From positions 1-64,000 of the forward strand of contig JAIYDJ010000044.1 in NCBI GenBank assembly GCA_027487575.1: DNA of 64,000 nucleotides. Reading direction: 5' to 3'. Within the stretch, counting starts at the first letter, position 1; each line of letters starts with the position of its first letter. The notes beneath the pieces are model-generated. The model saw only the letters and a list, made by a program, of their open reading frames with translations. It ran no database searches and was not told the origin of the DNA. This document shows, piece by piece, positions 55,919 through 64,000 of this stretch. The DNA comes from Rhodobacter sp. GTDB lineage: Bacteria; Pseudomonadota; Alphaproteobacteria; Rhodobacterales; Rhodobacteraceae. Both the position numbers and the translations under genes were made by a program.

Positions 55919-56932
55919 TCAGCCCTGCGCCTCGTGCGCCTCGTAGGCTTCGATGATTCGCCCGACCAGCGGATGACGCACCACATCCTTCGAGGTGAAG
56001 TAGTTGAAGGTCACGCCCTTGACGCCCTTCAGAATGCGCTCGGCCTCCTGCAGGCCGCTGGGCGTTCCGCGCGGCAGGTCGATCTGGGTGCGGTCGCCCG
56101 TCACAACCATCCGGCTGCCTTCGCCCAGACGCGTCAGGAACATCTTCATCTGCATCGCGGTCGCGTTCTGCGCCTCGTCCAGCACGATAAACGCGTTCGA
56201 CAGCGTCCGCCCCCGCATGAAGGCCAGCGGCGCGATTTCGATCCGTTTTTCCTCGATCAGCTTCTGCACCTGCTTTTGCGGCAGGAAATCGTTCAGCGCG
56301 TCGTAAAGCGGCTGCATGTAGGGATCGACCTTTTCCTTCATGTCGCCGGGCAGGAAACCCAGACGTTCTCCGGCCTCGACAGCCGGGCGCGACAGGATGA
56401 TCTTTTCCACCGCGCCCGAGATGAACATCGTCACCCCGACCGCCACGGCCAGATAGGTCTTGCCCGTCCCGGCAGGCCCGATGCCGAACCCGAGTTCATG
56501 GCTGAACAGGTTCTGCACATAGGTCTTCTGCGCCTCGGTGCGCGCCTCGATCGCCTTCTTGCGCGTGCGCAACTCGACCGGGCCATTGAACATCTCGATC
56601 TGTTCGCCCGGCGCGCGCAGGGAATCGGGCATCGGCCGTCCCATCCGCATCGCACCGTCGATGTCGCCTGCCGTCACGGGGCGGCCTCCTTCCAACCGGG
56701 CGTACAGGCTGCGCAGAACCGCCGCAGCCGCTTCACGCGCGCCTTTGTCACCGATGACGGCCAGACGGTTGCCCCGCCGCAGCACATGCACCCCCATCTG
56801 GTGTTCGATCTGACTGAGATTGCGGTCGAATTCGCCGCACAGGTCGATCAGGATCCGGTTGTCGGGAAACTCTACAAGCGTTTCCACGATGTCGGAAGAT
56901 TGGGTCGGGGGGGTCAGCGCGCTGATGCCCAA
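55919..56932 (-). CDS. phoH: PhoH-like ATPase
   Basis: A 337-residue P-loop ATPase with Walker A GPAGTGKTYLA and Walker B FIVLDEAQNAT, preceded by a KH-like N-terminal part. PhoH-like proteins encoded beside ybeY are thought to act in RNA metabolism. The likely start is TTG 56932, with AAGGAG six bases upstream; the next Met is far inside the protein. Confidence 0.9.
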   Translation of the reverse strand: MGISALTPPTQSSDIVETLVEFPDNRILIDLCGEFDRNLSQIEHQMGVHVLRRGNRLAVIGDKGAREAAAAVLRSLYARLEGGRPVTAGDIDGAMRMGRPMPDSLRAPGEQIEMFNGPVELRTRKKAIEARTEAQKTYVQNLFSHELGFGIGPAGTGKTYLAVAVGVTMFISGAVEKIILSRPAVEAGERLGFLPGDMKEKVDPYMQPLYDALNDFLPQKQVQKLIEEKRIEIAPLAFMRGRTLSNAFIVLDEAQNATAMQMKMFLTRLGEGSRMVVTGDRTQIDLPRGTPSGLQEAERILKGVKGVTFNYFTSKDVVRHPLVGRIIEAYEAHEAQG

Positions 56933-57073
56933 GGAGGTCTCCTTCTGGTCAGATGGCCTGTTCAGTGTGCGGTCCTTCTAGCGGTCTGGCAAGCTGCATC
57001 TACCGCATGTAGCGAAGTCTGCCGATCCACTATGCCAATCAGATGACAAATAGGGCAGACATGCAGAAATGCC

Positions 57074-57103
57074 AAAGGCCGCAGGTGCACTGCGGCCTTT
57101 TTC
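57074..57103. terminator. Bidirectional terminator after the lipoprotein gene
   Basis: AAAGGCCGCAG / CTGCGGCCTTT (57074-57084 and 57090-57100) is a perfect 11-bp stem followed by TT on the plus strand and by TTT at its base on the minus strand. It separates the OmpA/lipoprotein pair from phoH. Confidence 0.8.
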
Positions 57104-57123
57104 GAGCAAAGTTTATTTTTGCG

Positions 57124-57468
57124 TCAGCGTGGAACATAATCCCGCAGGCCGGGGCTTTGCGTCTGGTAGTTCTTGACGACCGTGCCCGGCGGGAAGTGGT
57201 TGTTGCAGATCGGAAGGCCCGATACCGGGTCGTACCGGCGACCGGAATAGCCCTCGACGCCGTCATCCATGATCCAGCCCTGGCAGCCGTCCGGGTCATA
57301 GGCGATGGCCGCGTTGCCGTCGGTCAGGCCGATCTTGTCACGTCCGGTGTCGCGGTTGGTGGCGATCACCGTGTCCGGGCTTTGCACATAGGGACGAACG
57401 CCATCGGTACAGGCCGACAAAGCCGCCGCCACGAGGATCAGCGCGGGGAGTTTGAACATCTGGGTCAT
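57124..57468 (-). CDS. Small lipoprotein sharing a Cys module with the adjacent OmpA protein
   Basis: A 114-residue predicted lipoprotein: the lipobox ALSAC ends the signal peptide near residue 20. The mature part contains DPDGCQGWIMDDGVEGY followed by RRYDPVSGLPIC, the same pattern found in the OmpA-family protein encoded five bases upstream. ATG 57468 is preferred over ATG 57489, which overlaps the upstream gene. Function unknown; the shared module suggests that the two proteins interact or bind the same ligand. Confidence 0.72.
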   Translation of the reverse strand: MTQMFKLPALILVAAALSACTDGVRPYVQSPDTVIATNRDTGRDKIGLTDGNAAIAYDPDGCQGWIMDDGVEGYSGRRYDPVSGLPICNNHFPPGTVVKNYQTQSPGLRDYVPR

Positions 57469-57473
57469 CCGGG

Positions 57474-58046
57474 TCACCACCTGTAGCATACGACTTCGAC
57501 GCGACGGTTCTGCTGCATTCCCGCCGCGGTGCTGTTGGTCGCACGCGGCTGACGCTCGCCATAGCCGATTTCGCGTTCGACCATCCCGCCCACGGACCGC
57601 GCCACATCGGCGACAGACCGCGCGCGCCGTTCGGACAGGCGCATGTTGTATTCATCCGACGCGCGGCTGTCGGTGTGGCCGTAGATGGCATAACCGAAGG
57701 CGCCCGCGCTTTGGAAGAAGTCGCGCAGATAGCGGTGGCCATGCGCGGTCAGCTTGTGGCTGTCGGTGGCAAACAGCGTGTCGGTGTTTTCAACCAGACA
57801 GGTGTTGCGCTTCAGGCAGACGGGCTTGCCCGTCTTGGGATGCACCCGGTCCAGCATGTATCCTTCCAGACCGCCATCGGCCCACCAGTGCATGCAGCCG
57901 TCGTCATCGACCCAGATGCCCCATTCGATCTTGCCGGCGACCTCGGGCTTCGCCTGTGCCAAAGCGCCCGTCGTGATTCCCGACAGCGCAACGGCAAATG
58001 CCACGCCCCCCATCGCCATCCGCAGTGTCCTGGATATCACCCCCAC
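57474..58046 (-). CDS. OmpA-family peptidoglycan-binding protein with an N-terminal Cys module
   Basis: A 190-residue periplasmic protein with a signal peptide (cleavage after ALA, about residue 30), an N-terminal module DDDGCMHWWADGGLEGY ... HPKTGKPVC (about residues 47-80) and a C-terminal OmpA domain (about 85-188) with the peptidoglycan motif GHTDSRASDEYNMRLSERRA. No beta-barrel is present. It forms a two-gene unit with the lipoprotein gene, ended by a terminator, and interrupts the common miaB-phoH order. Confidence 0.82.
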   Translation of the reverse strand: MGVISRTLRMAMGGVAFAVALSGITTGALAQAKPEVAGKIEWGIWVDDDGCMHWWADGGLEGYMLDRVHPKTGKPVCLKRNTCLVENTDTLFATDSHKLTAHGHRYLRDFFQSAGAFGYAIYGHTDSRASDEYNMRLSERRARSVADVARSVGGMVEREIGYGERQPRATNSTAAGMQQNRRVEVVCYRW

Positions 58047-58241
58047 AGCTGCAGCCCCCCTTTTTCGCTATCTGTTGACAGTCCCGTTACCAAGCAAGAA
58101 TTGCCGGGGGTCATTTGCAAAGTAAAGCAAAATCTGAGGCTTTTTCGGGGCTTAGGGGTCGCACTGTTTCCGGAAACCGTCCCTTCGGAGGGCTTTTCGG
58201 GAATGTTTCACAAGCCGGAAACAATATCGAAAGATACTCGG

Positions 58242-59555
58242 CTAACCGGGAATCCGTTCGCCCGACAAAGAGTTGGACGACGAAGCTAACACGCGAACGT
58301 GAACAAGTTCGCCGACTTTTCCCGCCGGGTCGGTCACATGCACCGCCTGCAGATGATCCGATTTTCCCACCATCTGACCGGGCATCCGCCCTGCCTTTTC
58401 ATACAGCACCCCGACCGTGCGGCCGACTATCGCATCCTGCGCCGCGCGTTGCTGCTGGGTGATCAGCGCCTGCAACTCCTGCAGACGCGCATCGGCGACC
58501 GCCGAATCGACCTCCGGTCGTTCGGCGGCCGGTGTTCCGGGGCGTGCGGAATACTTGAAACTGTAGGCCGCGCCATAGCCGACCGCACGAATCAGGGCCA
58601 TCGTGTCGGCAAAGTCCTGATCCGTTTCGCCGGGAAATCCGACGATGAAATCCGAACTCAGAAGGATGTCGGGCCGTGCCGCCCGGATGCGGTCGATCAG
58701 GGCCAGATACTGCGCCGACGTGTGCTTGCGGTTCATCGCCTTCAGCACCCGGTCGGACCCCGACTGCACCGGCAGATGCAGATAGGGCATCAGTTTCGGC
58801 AGATCCCCATGCGCGGCGATCAGATCATCGGCCATGTCGTTGGGATGGCTGGTGGTGTATCGCAGCCGCGCCAGCCCCTCGACCGCCGCCAGTTCGCGCA
58901 GCAGGCGCGCCAGCGTCCAGTCGCCGCCGGGCCCCGCGCCATGGTAGGCATTGACGTTCTGCCCCAGCAGCGTGATGTCGCGCACGCCCTTCGCCACCAA
59001 TGCCCGCGCCTCGTCCAGGATCCGCGCCGCCGGGCGGCTGACCTCGGCCCCGCGCGTGTAGGGAACCACACAGAACGCACAGAACTTGTCGCAGCCTTCC
59101 TGCACGGTCAGGAACGCGACCGGCCCCCGTCCGCCGGACCGGGCCGGCAGCAGATCGAACCGGTCCTCGACCGGAAAGTCGGTATCCACCGCGGCCCGGT
59201 TCCCCCGGACCATCGCGGGCAGGCGGTGATAGGCCTGCGAGCCGACGACAAGATCGACCAGCGGCATCCGGCGCTGGATTTCGGCGCCCTCGGCTTGGGC
59301 CACACATCCCGCGACGGCAACCTTCAGCCCCGGTTTCGCCGCCTTCAGCGGCCGCAGCCGCCCCAGATCGGAATACAGCTTTTCCGACGCCTTCTCGCGG
59401 ATGTGGCAGGTGTTCAGCACCACCAGATCGGCGTCCTCCGCCACATCGGTCTGCACGTATCCGTCAGCCGCCATCGCCTCGGCCATCCGTTCGCTGTCAT
59501 AGACGTTCATCTGACAGCCGTAGGTCTTGAGGAACAGCTTCTTGGGGTCGGTCAT
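58242..59555 (-). CDS. miaB: tRNA-2-methylthio-N6-dimethylallyladenosine synthase
   Basis: A 437-residue radical-SAM methylthiotransferase acting at A37 of tRNA. The radical-SAM cluster motif is [15 protein letters not shown]; the auxiliary cluster cysteines are in YGCQMN, NTCHIRE and VAGCVAQ; the C-terminal TRAM domain is present. It lies 125 bases from a divergent gene and 195 bases upstream of the OmpA gene. Confidence 0.94.
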   Translation of the reverse strand: MTDPKKLFLKTYGCQMNVYDSERMAEAMAADGYVQTDVAEDADLVVLNTCHIREKASEKLYSDLGRLRPLKAAKPGLKVAVAGCVAQAEGAEIQRRMPLVDLVVGSQAYHRLPAMVRGNRAAVDTDFPVEDRFDLLPARSGGRGPVAFLTVQEGCDKFCAFCVVPYTRGAEVSRPAARILDEARALVAKGVRDITLLGQNVNAYHGAGPGGDWTLARLLRELAAVEGLARLRYTTSHPNDMADDLIAAHGDLPKLMPYLHLPVQSGSDRVLKAMNRKHTSAQYLALIDRIRAARPDILLSSDFIVGFPGETDQDFADTMALIRAVGYGAAYSFKYSARPGTPAAERPEVDSAVADARLQELQALITQQQRAAQDAIVGRTVGVLYEKAGRMPGQMVGKSDHLQAVHVTDPAGKVGELVHVRVLASSSNSLSGERIPG

Positions 59556-59680
59556 CGCGGCACTCCTTGGCCCGTTGTCCTATTGCAAAGCCCGGCGTTT
59601 CGCAACAGACCCACCCTTGCGCTTGCATTGCACGGCGTGTTCACCGACCCTGCCCCAAACTGTCACGCCCGGATCGCAGC

Positions 59681-60550
59681 ATGAAATACACCGGCATCGA
59701 CCACTTTCTGGCCACCGCCCCGACCGTGCTGGCGAAGGGCCCCGCCGCCATCGTCATGGCCGAGGATGACGTCGAGGTGGATACCACGCTGCGCCATCAC
59801 ATCGCGGCCGGATTTTCCCCGGTCCTGTTGCTGGCCGATGACTCGATCCCGCTGCCTGCCGCCATCGAGGCGCAGATCCACCGCATCCGCCATGACGTTC
59901 ACGCCGACAACGCCCTGATGACCGGCGTGAACCGGTTGATCGAGGCCGCGCCGGGCCTGTGGATGTATTACGGCTTCAACGCCGAGTACCTGTTCCACCC
60001 GTTCTGCGAAACCCGCAACGTCCGCGAAATGCTGGCTTTCCACACGGAAGAGCGGCGCGAAGCCATGCTAAGCTATGTCGTCGACCTTTACGCCCCCGAT
60101 CTGAACCGGCATCCCAATGCGGTGTCGCTGGAAGGCGCGCAGATGGACAAGTCGGGCTATTACGCCCTGGGTCGCCCCGATCCTGCCAACCACAACCATC
60201 CGCGCGAACGCCAGCTTGATTTCTTTGGCGGCCTGCGGTGGCGGTTCGAGGAACACATCCCTGCCCCGCGCCGCAAGATCGACCGCATCGCGCTGTTCCG
60301 CGCCAAGCCGGGCCTGCGACTGCGGCCCGACTTCACCTTCAACGACGAGGAATACAACACCTACGCCTGCCCCTGGCACCACAACATAACCACCGCGATC
60401 GTGTCGTTCCGCACGGCCAAGGCGCTGCGCACCAATGCGGGTTCAATGTTCGACATCCACACCTTCCAGTGGCACAACTCGACCGAATTCCAGTGGCATT
60501 CGCAGCAGTTGATGAACCTTGGACTGATGGAGCCGGGCCAGTGGTTCTGA
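59681..60550 (+). CDS. Glycosyltransferase-like protein of unknown function
   Basis: A 289-residue soluble protein. The N-terminal part (KGPAAIVMAEDDVEVDTTL ... VLLLADDS) resembles the nucleotide-binding half of GT2-type glycosyltransferases, and the C-terminal half is rich in His, Trp and Asn (CPWHHNITTA, FQWHNSTEFQWHSQQ). No signal peptide. ATG 59681 is the first start after a run without family-like sequence. I recognise the general type but not a specific function. It is the last normal-GC gene before the accessory tail. Confidence 0.6.
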   Translation: MKYTGIDHFLATAPTVLAKGPAAIVMAEDDVEVDTTLRHHIAAGFSPVLLLADDSIPLPAAIEAQIHRIRHDVHADNALMTGVNRLIEAAPGLWMYYGFNAEYLFHPFCETRNVREMLAFHTEERREAMLSYVVDLYAPDLNRHPNAVSLEGAQMDKSGYYALGRPDPANHNHPRERQLDFFGGLRWRFEEHIPAPRRKIDRIALFRAKPGLRLRPDFTFNDEEYNTYACPWHHNITTAIVSFRTAKALRTNAGSMFDIHTFQWHNSTEFQWHSQQLMNLGLMEPGQWF

Positions 60551-60799
60551 CCGGCATCTTCGGCTGAGTATGCGCTGCCATTCACTCTTGCCGCAAATGC
60601 CACGTTTCGCCGCAAACCCGTGATTCTCTCGTATTTTTATAGCGCTAGCCTGTTTTGGCAGTCTGGCCGGGCTTTTCGAGCCTGACCTGGTATTCCGGGA
60701 AGAAATCGAGCGGATATAGAGGACCTGTGACGGCTCAAACTCCGCAACAGCGCAACCAACCGTTCAAACGCCACCTCGCGCCCGCTGTCTTGGATCGCG

Positions 60800-61444
60800 A
60801 TGATCAACGGCAAAAATGCGGCCCAGTTTTCTGCCGATCAGGGCATTCGCTTTGCCGACGTTATCGATGGGCAACCGGAAGCTTTGCGGACCTTGGCCCG
60901 ACGGGTTGGCATCGACCCGGGCGTGCTTGAAAGCTCGAGCTTTCGCCGCATCGATACTTGGCAGTTTGAACGCAACGGGATCACCTTGCCCCGTCACGGC
61001 GTGAAGTCACCGGTCCCCCGCGTCTGCCCGGCCTGCCTGCGCGAAGACGCTCTCGCGTCGGATCTACCCCTTCAGACGGCGATGGCATTCCGTGGAAACT
61101 GGCAGGTGGCTTTCCTCCGGACCTGCAATCGGCACAATCTTTTGCTGGTTCCTCTTTGGACCGACGCCAACCGTCTGGACCGACACGACTTCGCAGCAAG
61201 GCTGGGTCTGCATCTGGACCAGGTCATGACTGGTGACCTGGACTCGGCGGAGTTCGAGCCATCGGACTTCGGCCACTGGATCGAACAGAGACTGTCCGGT
61301 CAAAACGACGGCGCATGTCCAAGCGGCACCTCGCAGCCCGCAGCAGGCAGTGCAGCAGTGCAGCAGTGCAGCAGTTTCCAGTATATGGTCGCGTACCGCA
61401 AGCCACGCCGCCCGCCGGTGCCTATTCAGATAGTATCGTGGTAA
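60800..61444 (+). pseudogene. Truncated TniQ-family gene
   Basis: The frame encodes a TniQ domain: an in-frame upstream segment PLSWIAMINGKNAAQ, then CPACLREDALASD (zinc-binding Cys pair), WQVAFLRTCNRHN and LLLVPLW. TniQ proteins serve Tn7-like transposons. The TGA at 60728 blocks the upstream frame and no start codon lies between it and ATG 60800, while the 3' end runs through 8-bp repeats into unrelated sequence. At about 214 residues it is far shorter than intact relatives, so it is a remnant. Confidence 0.65.
61351..61374 (+). repeat. 8-bp tandem repeat (three copies of TGCAGCAG)
   Basis: Three perfect copies at 61351-61358, 61359-61366 and 61367-61374, preceded by a partial copy. The unit is not a multiple of three, so copy-number change would shift the frame of the truncated tniQ. 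Confidence 0.8.
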
Positions 61445-61569
61445 CAATCACCTATTGAGATCAACGAGACGCGCTGCTCGTTGCTTAAAGGGCCGATAAG
61501 CTGGTCCTTGTCCACCATCAGCACCCACGGAACAGTTTGGCGTGATTGCGTAGCGGAGATTTTGCGGCT

Positions 61570-61820
61570 CATCTTGACCCCACATGGAGGTGGAGATGAC
61601 AAAGAACCCCGTGACGACGGAGGTTCCTGCCGGGCAGGTTGTGAAGGACATCCGGCGCGCGGCGCGCAAGCTGCACAGTTCTGAGGAGAAGATCCGGATT
61701 GTACTGTCCGGCCTTCGCGGCGAGGACAGCATCTCGGAACTGTGCCGGAAGGAAGGCATCGCCCAAAGCCTGTATTGCAGTTGGTCCAAGGAATTTTTTA
61801 AGGCCGGCAAGAAGAAGGTT
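61570..61820 (+). mobile_element. IS3-family element fragment (left end and orfA 5' part)
   Basis: The fragment starts near GGCTCATCTTGACCCC, then orfA opens at ATG 61596 with MTKNPVTTEVPAGQVVKDI and the helix-turn-helix segment EDSISELCRKEGIAQSLYC. About 75 codons remain, ending near KAGKKK, where the sequence passes into the IS110 fragment. The transposase is not functional. Confidence 0.75.
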
Positions 61821-61924
61821 GGCTGGCCGGCGCGATCGAACCCGACCAGATTAAGCGTGTCCTTCCCGGTGTCGACACCTACGACGGCAAGGTCTTCGAG
61901 GCTTCCTGTCTTCTTTGCACACAT
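61815..61924 (-). mobile_element. IS110-family transposase fragment (N-terminus)
   Basis: On the minus strand ATG 61924 opens MCAKKTGSLEDLAVVGVDTG followed by KDTLNLVGFDRAGQ, the DEDD-type N-terminus of IS110 transposases. Identity stops after about 34 codons at the junction with the IS3 fragment near 61820. Transcribed through, the frame would run antisense to IS3 orfA, so it is a chimera and not a gene. Confidence 0.7.
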
Positions 61925-62227
61925 GTCTGCTTCTCACTGTTGCACGGTTGATCCGACTAAGGATAATACAACGTTGGGTGGAAGCAGTTGGCGCATCCCA
62001 TTAGCTGCTGTTTGGCAGCAGCCGAATGCCGCAGTGTGGCTTTGACAAAGCTGGCGTCTGTAGTTGCTGCAGCAGCGTCCTGCGAACAATGGCCGAAATG
62101 TGGGCGTCTGTGCACCTGCCGCGTCGTGTAGATCGCTCGCCGATTGCAGCTTGCGGAGCCCGAATTGCCCCGATGGGAAACGACCAAGCGATCCTGAACT
62201 TAATTTTCCAAAACCTGATTTGGGGAC
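61925..62227. other. Non-coding stretch, probable IS remnants
   Basis: About 300 bases between the IS110 fragment and the response-regulator gene. No frame has recognisable coding character. It includes the former 5' flank of the IS110 fragment and a TGCAGCAGC-containing region (62060s). Composition is lower in GC than the main window. I see no promoter or RNA gene that I can support. Confidence 0.5.
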
Positions 62228-62872
62228 CTATCGGTCTTGCTGCAACAAACTTTCTTGCGCCGCAATGATGGCGGCGTGGGCGCGGTTTTTTGCGCTAAGC
62301 TTGGTACAAATCGAACGCATGTGCATTTTCACCGTCACTTCGGCAATTTGTATTTTCCATGCAATTTCCTTGTTCGTCATTCCACCAGAAACGTAGTTTA
62401 GAATGTCACGCTCTCTTGTGGTCAGCCGATCGAGGGTTTCATGCGCGTATTCACGGACCAAGGTGCCTGAAACGACCGGCACAAAAATCTGTCCTGACGC
62501 AATCAGTTGAATGGCCGTCGCAAGTGACCGCAACGGCAGTGTCTTGGGAATGAAGCCGCGCGCGCCAAGCGCTATCGCCTGATCAATGCAATCGGTCGCG
62601 GTATTGCCAGAAAACACAACGACGGCGCCACCTGCATTGAATTGCACGAACTCCTCGATGCTTTTCAAGCCGTGCATGCCCGGCATTACGATATCAAGCA
62701 ACAGCACGTCGACCATGCCCAATCGAGTAATCTCGGCCAGAACGCTGGTATAGTTGTCGGCTGTGCTCACGGAAAATCGAGAATTCGCCCTCAGCGTGTG
62801 CGCCAGAGCATCCCGCACCAGATGGTGGTCGTCTGCAATCAAAACGGTAATCGTTGCGCGTGACTCTTCCAT
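62228..62872 (-). CDS. NarL/FixJ-type response regulator
   Basis: A 214-residue two-component regulator. The receiver has Asp14 and Asp15 (IADDHHLVR), phospho-acceptor Asp60 (LLLDIVMPG) and Lys110 (IPKTLPL); a LuxR-type HTH follows (LTTRERDILNYVSGGMTNKEI, given here as LTTRERDILNYV and GGMTNKEI). Local GC is near 50%, much lower than upstream. It is divergent from the molybdopterin-fold gene and the sensor gene, its likely partner. Confidence 0.88.
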   Translation of the reverse strand: MEESRATITVLIADDHHLVRDALAHTLRANSRFSVSTADNYTSVLAEITRLGMVDVLLLDIVMPGMHGLKSIEEFVQFNAGGAVVVFSGNTATDCIDQAIALGARGFIPKTLPLRSLATAIQLIASGQIFVPVVSGTLVREYAHETLDRLTTRERDILNYVSGGMTNKEIAWKIQIAEVTVKMHMRSICTKLSAKNRAHAAIIAAQESLLQQDR

Positions 62873-63116
62873 CAGGAAACCACCCTCTGTCGGATCTGCT
62901 GTTGGGTTTACGGGGCGACTTAGTGACAGCCCGCTGGATACAGATGCCACCAAGGGTAGCACCACCTCCCTGAGGTAGACGATACATCACGTTTGCGGTG
63001 AAAGAAAGCAGTCGCATTGCCGGGTATCGAAAGGATACCTATCAGCTGTCGGAAATTTCCTGTATGTCAATGTGTCGCGAAATGAAACGCTTGGCGGGCA
63101 CGGGGAGAGCACCGGG

Positions 63117-63632
63117 ATGTTGAAGCGGCGTTATTTTTTGGCTGCAATCACTTGGTACATTGCTTTGCCTGCCGCTTCGCAAACAGCACCTTTTGGTAGC
63201 CCGCTGGGGCCGGTCATTCTTGAGGTGGATGGCGCGATCCAGCGGCATAACATTGGGCTGCGGGCACTTTTCGATCTTGCTATGCTGGACTCCCTACCGC
63301 AGGTCACGATTCAGACCACGACAATCTAGACCGAGGGAAACATTGTGTTTTCAGGCCCGTCGCTGGGATCCGTGCTCGACTGGCTGGCGGAGGAACCGGG
63401 CGCTGATACAGCAAGCGCCGTCAATGGCTATAGCGTAACCCTTGCTCCGGGCACCGTGAACGACCAGTTTCCGATCCTTGCGACCCGCAAGGACGGCCTG
63501 CCCTATACGGTGCGAGAGTCCGGGCCAATCTGGCTGATCTATCCCTATGATTCATCTGAACAGTTTCGCACCGATCTGATATACTCGCAAAGTGTGTGGC
63601 AGCTAACCAATCTGACCATAGGGCCAGAGTAA
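63117..63632 (+). pseudogene. Periplasmic molybdopterin-oxidoreductase-fold protein, split by an in-frame TAG
   Basis: One frame from ATG 63117 (GGGGAG upstream) to TAA 63630-63632 encodes 171 residues, interrupted by TAG at 63327-63329. It has a signal peptide (to about AASQTA), then LGPVILEVDGAI and, after the stop, TEGNIVFSGPSLGSVLDW and SGPIWLIYPYD, a pattern of small molybdopterin-oxidoreductase-like proteins found beside sensor kinases. The TAG falls where these proteins usually have Trp (TGG), so one base change explains it. The next gene starts four bases after its TAA. It may be a recent mutation, a sequencing error or a suppressed stop. Confidence 0.75.
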
Positions 63633-63635
63633 GGG

Positions 63636-64000
63636 ATGCCCCACACCTCGGGTTGGACAAAGTGGCGTCGAACCGTGACAAACCTCAGTCTGGCTTACGT
63701 CACGGTCGCACTGCTGCTTTTCGGTTCACTCGGACTGCAACTGACCGCACTTTCGGCCATGCAAAAGATGGAGGACCTGAAGAACGGGCACTACGACAAC
63801 TCAATGTGGATCATTTCACAACTGGAGGTCGATTATCAGCGGTTTCTCTTGGCCGTTGATGGTGCCATCGACTTGTCGGCCCTGATGACCAGACCGGAGG
63901 CGATTGCGGAGGTTGTCAGCAGTTTCGACATCTATTTCAGCCGGGTCGAGATGGTATCTGTCCGCGCCCGTAACTTGGCAAGTGTGACGAACCGCACGAC
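63636..64000 (+). CDS. Membrane sensor protein, N-terminus (3' partial)
   Basis: The frame opens at ATG 63636 (AAGGG upstream) and runs off the window after 121 codons. It begins MPHTSGWTKWRRTVTNLSLA, has one transmembrane helix (about residues 20-40, VTVALLLFGSLGLQL) and then a helical periplasmic region (HYDNSMWIISQLEVDYQRF), as at the start of membrane histidine kinases or diguanylate cyclases. No catalytic domain is in view. It is probably the partner of the response regulator at 62228-62872. Confidence 0.7.
   Translation, partial: MPHTSGWTKWRRTVTNLSLAYVTVALLLFGSLGLQLTALSAMQKMEDLKNGHYDNSMWIISQLEVDYQRFLLAVDGAIDLSALMTRPEAIAEVVSSFDIYFSRVEMVSVRARNLASVTNRT

Noticed and set aside
60800-61444. 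A CRISPR-associated transposon suggested by tniQ
   Set aside because: No repeat array, no cas gene and no tnsABC are in the window; the tniQ itself is truncated.
61584-62045. A 153-codon plus-strand frame
   Set aside because: Chimera of IS3 orfA with antisense IS110 sequence, not a gene.
62026-62268. An 80-codon plus-strand frame
   Set aside because: No ribosome-binding site or similarity, and it overlaps the response-regulator 3' end.

Overview
The window is about 66-70% GC over most of its length and reads as a chromosomal segment of an alphaproteobacterium of the Rhodobacteraceae (Rhodobacter/Paracoccus-like). The gene order miaB-phoH-ybeY-corC-lnt-metK-trmB, the block rpsA-ihfB-lapA-trpF, a SAM/SAH-type riboswitch before metK and a SqrR-like persulfide regulator all point there. 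I saw no rRNA, tRNA or CRISPR array.

Region by region. (1) 1-6992: the end of an operon with a TIM-barrel sugar isomerase and a metallophosphoesterase, a strong terminator, then a ugpBAEC glycerol-3-phosphate-type ABC importer with candidate Pho boxes, then an EamA permease. (2) 7046-19739: a 12.7-kb minus-strand locus for catabolism of an aromatic compound. It holds a BKACE enzyme, a hydroxyquinol 1,2-dioxygenase, a flavin hydroxylase, a five-gene branched-chain/aromatic-type ABC importer, maleylacetate reductase, an alpha/beta hydrolase, a vicinal-oxygen-chelate ring-cleavage dioxygenase and a second, atypical intradiol dioxygenase, with a divergent LysR regulator. (3) 19782-24355: a Pho-boxed alkaline phosphatase, then a compact ABC/periplasmic-protein module that may handle a metal. 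(4) 24371-26752: 5-oxoprolinase pxpABC. (5) 26811-30157: katG with divergent oxyR. (6) 30136-34321: a sulfide/persulfide response unit made of a SqrR-like repressor, a DUF2892 protein, two YeeE/YedE half-permeases, a persulfide dioxygenase and a SulP permease. (7) 34322-43652: an IalB-like protein, galE, an Rrf2 regulator, ileS, DUF2237, a membrane LuxR protein, two paralogous Asp-rich exported proteins, trpB and a GNAT. (8) 43837-59555: housekeeping genes, mostly on the minus strand: trpF, lapA, ihfB, rpsA, a glutathione peroxidase, cmk, aroA, trmB, metK, lnt, corC, ybeY, phoH and miaB, with an OmpA/lipoprotein pair inserted between phoH and miaB. (9) 59681-64000: a glycosyltransferase-like gene, then a lower-GC accessory tail with a truncated tniQ, IS3 and IS110 fragments, a NarL-type response regulator, a periplasmic molybdopterin-fold gene broken by one in-frame TAG, and the start of a membrane sensor protein.

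How the parts work together. Region 2 suggests import of an aromatic compound, hydroxylation to hydroxyquinol, intradiol cleavage to maleylacetate and reduction to 3-oxoadipate. The BKACE enzyme is a candidate for finishing the route with acetyl-CoA in place of the usual CoA-transferase and thiolase, neither of which is in the window. Regions 1 and 3 are probably both under phosphate control. Regions 5 and 6 are oxidative-stress and sulfur-stress units, each beside its regulator. No single wholly new system is proven. The best leads are the BKACE-linked hydroxyquinol locus, the His-to-Gln intradiol dioxygenase, the four-gene ABC module, the tandem Asp-rich proteins and the shared Cys module of the OmpA/lipoprotein pair.
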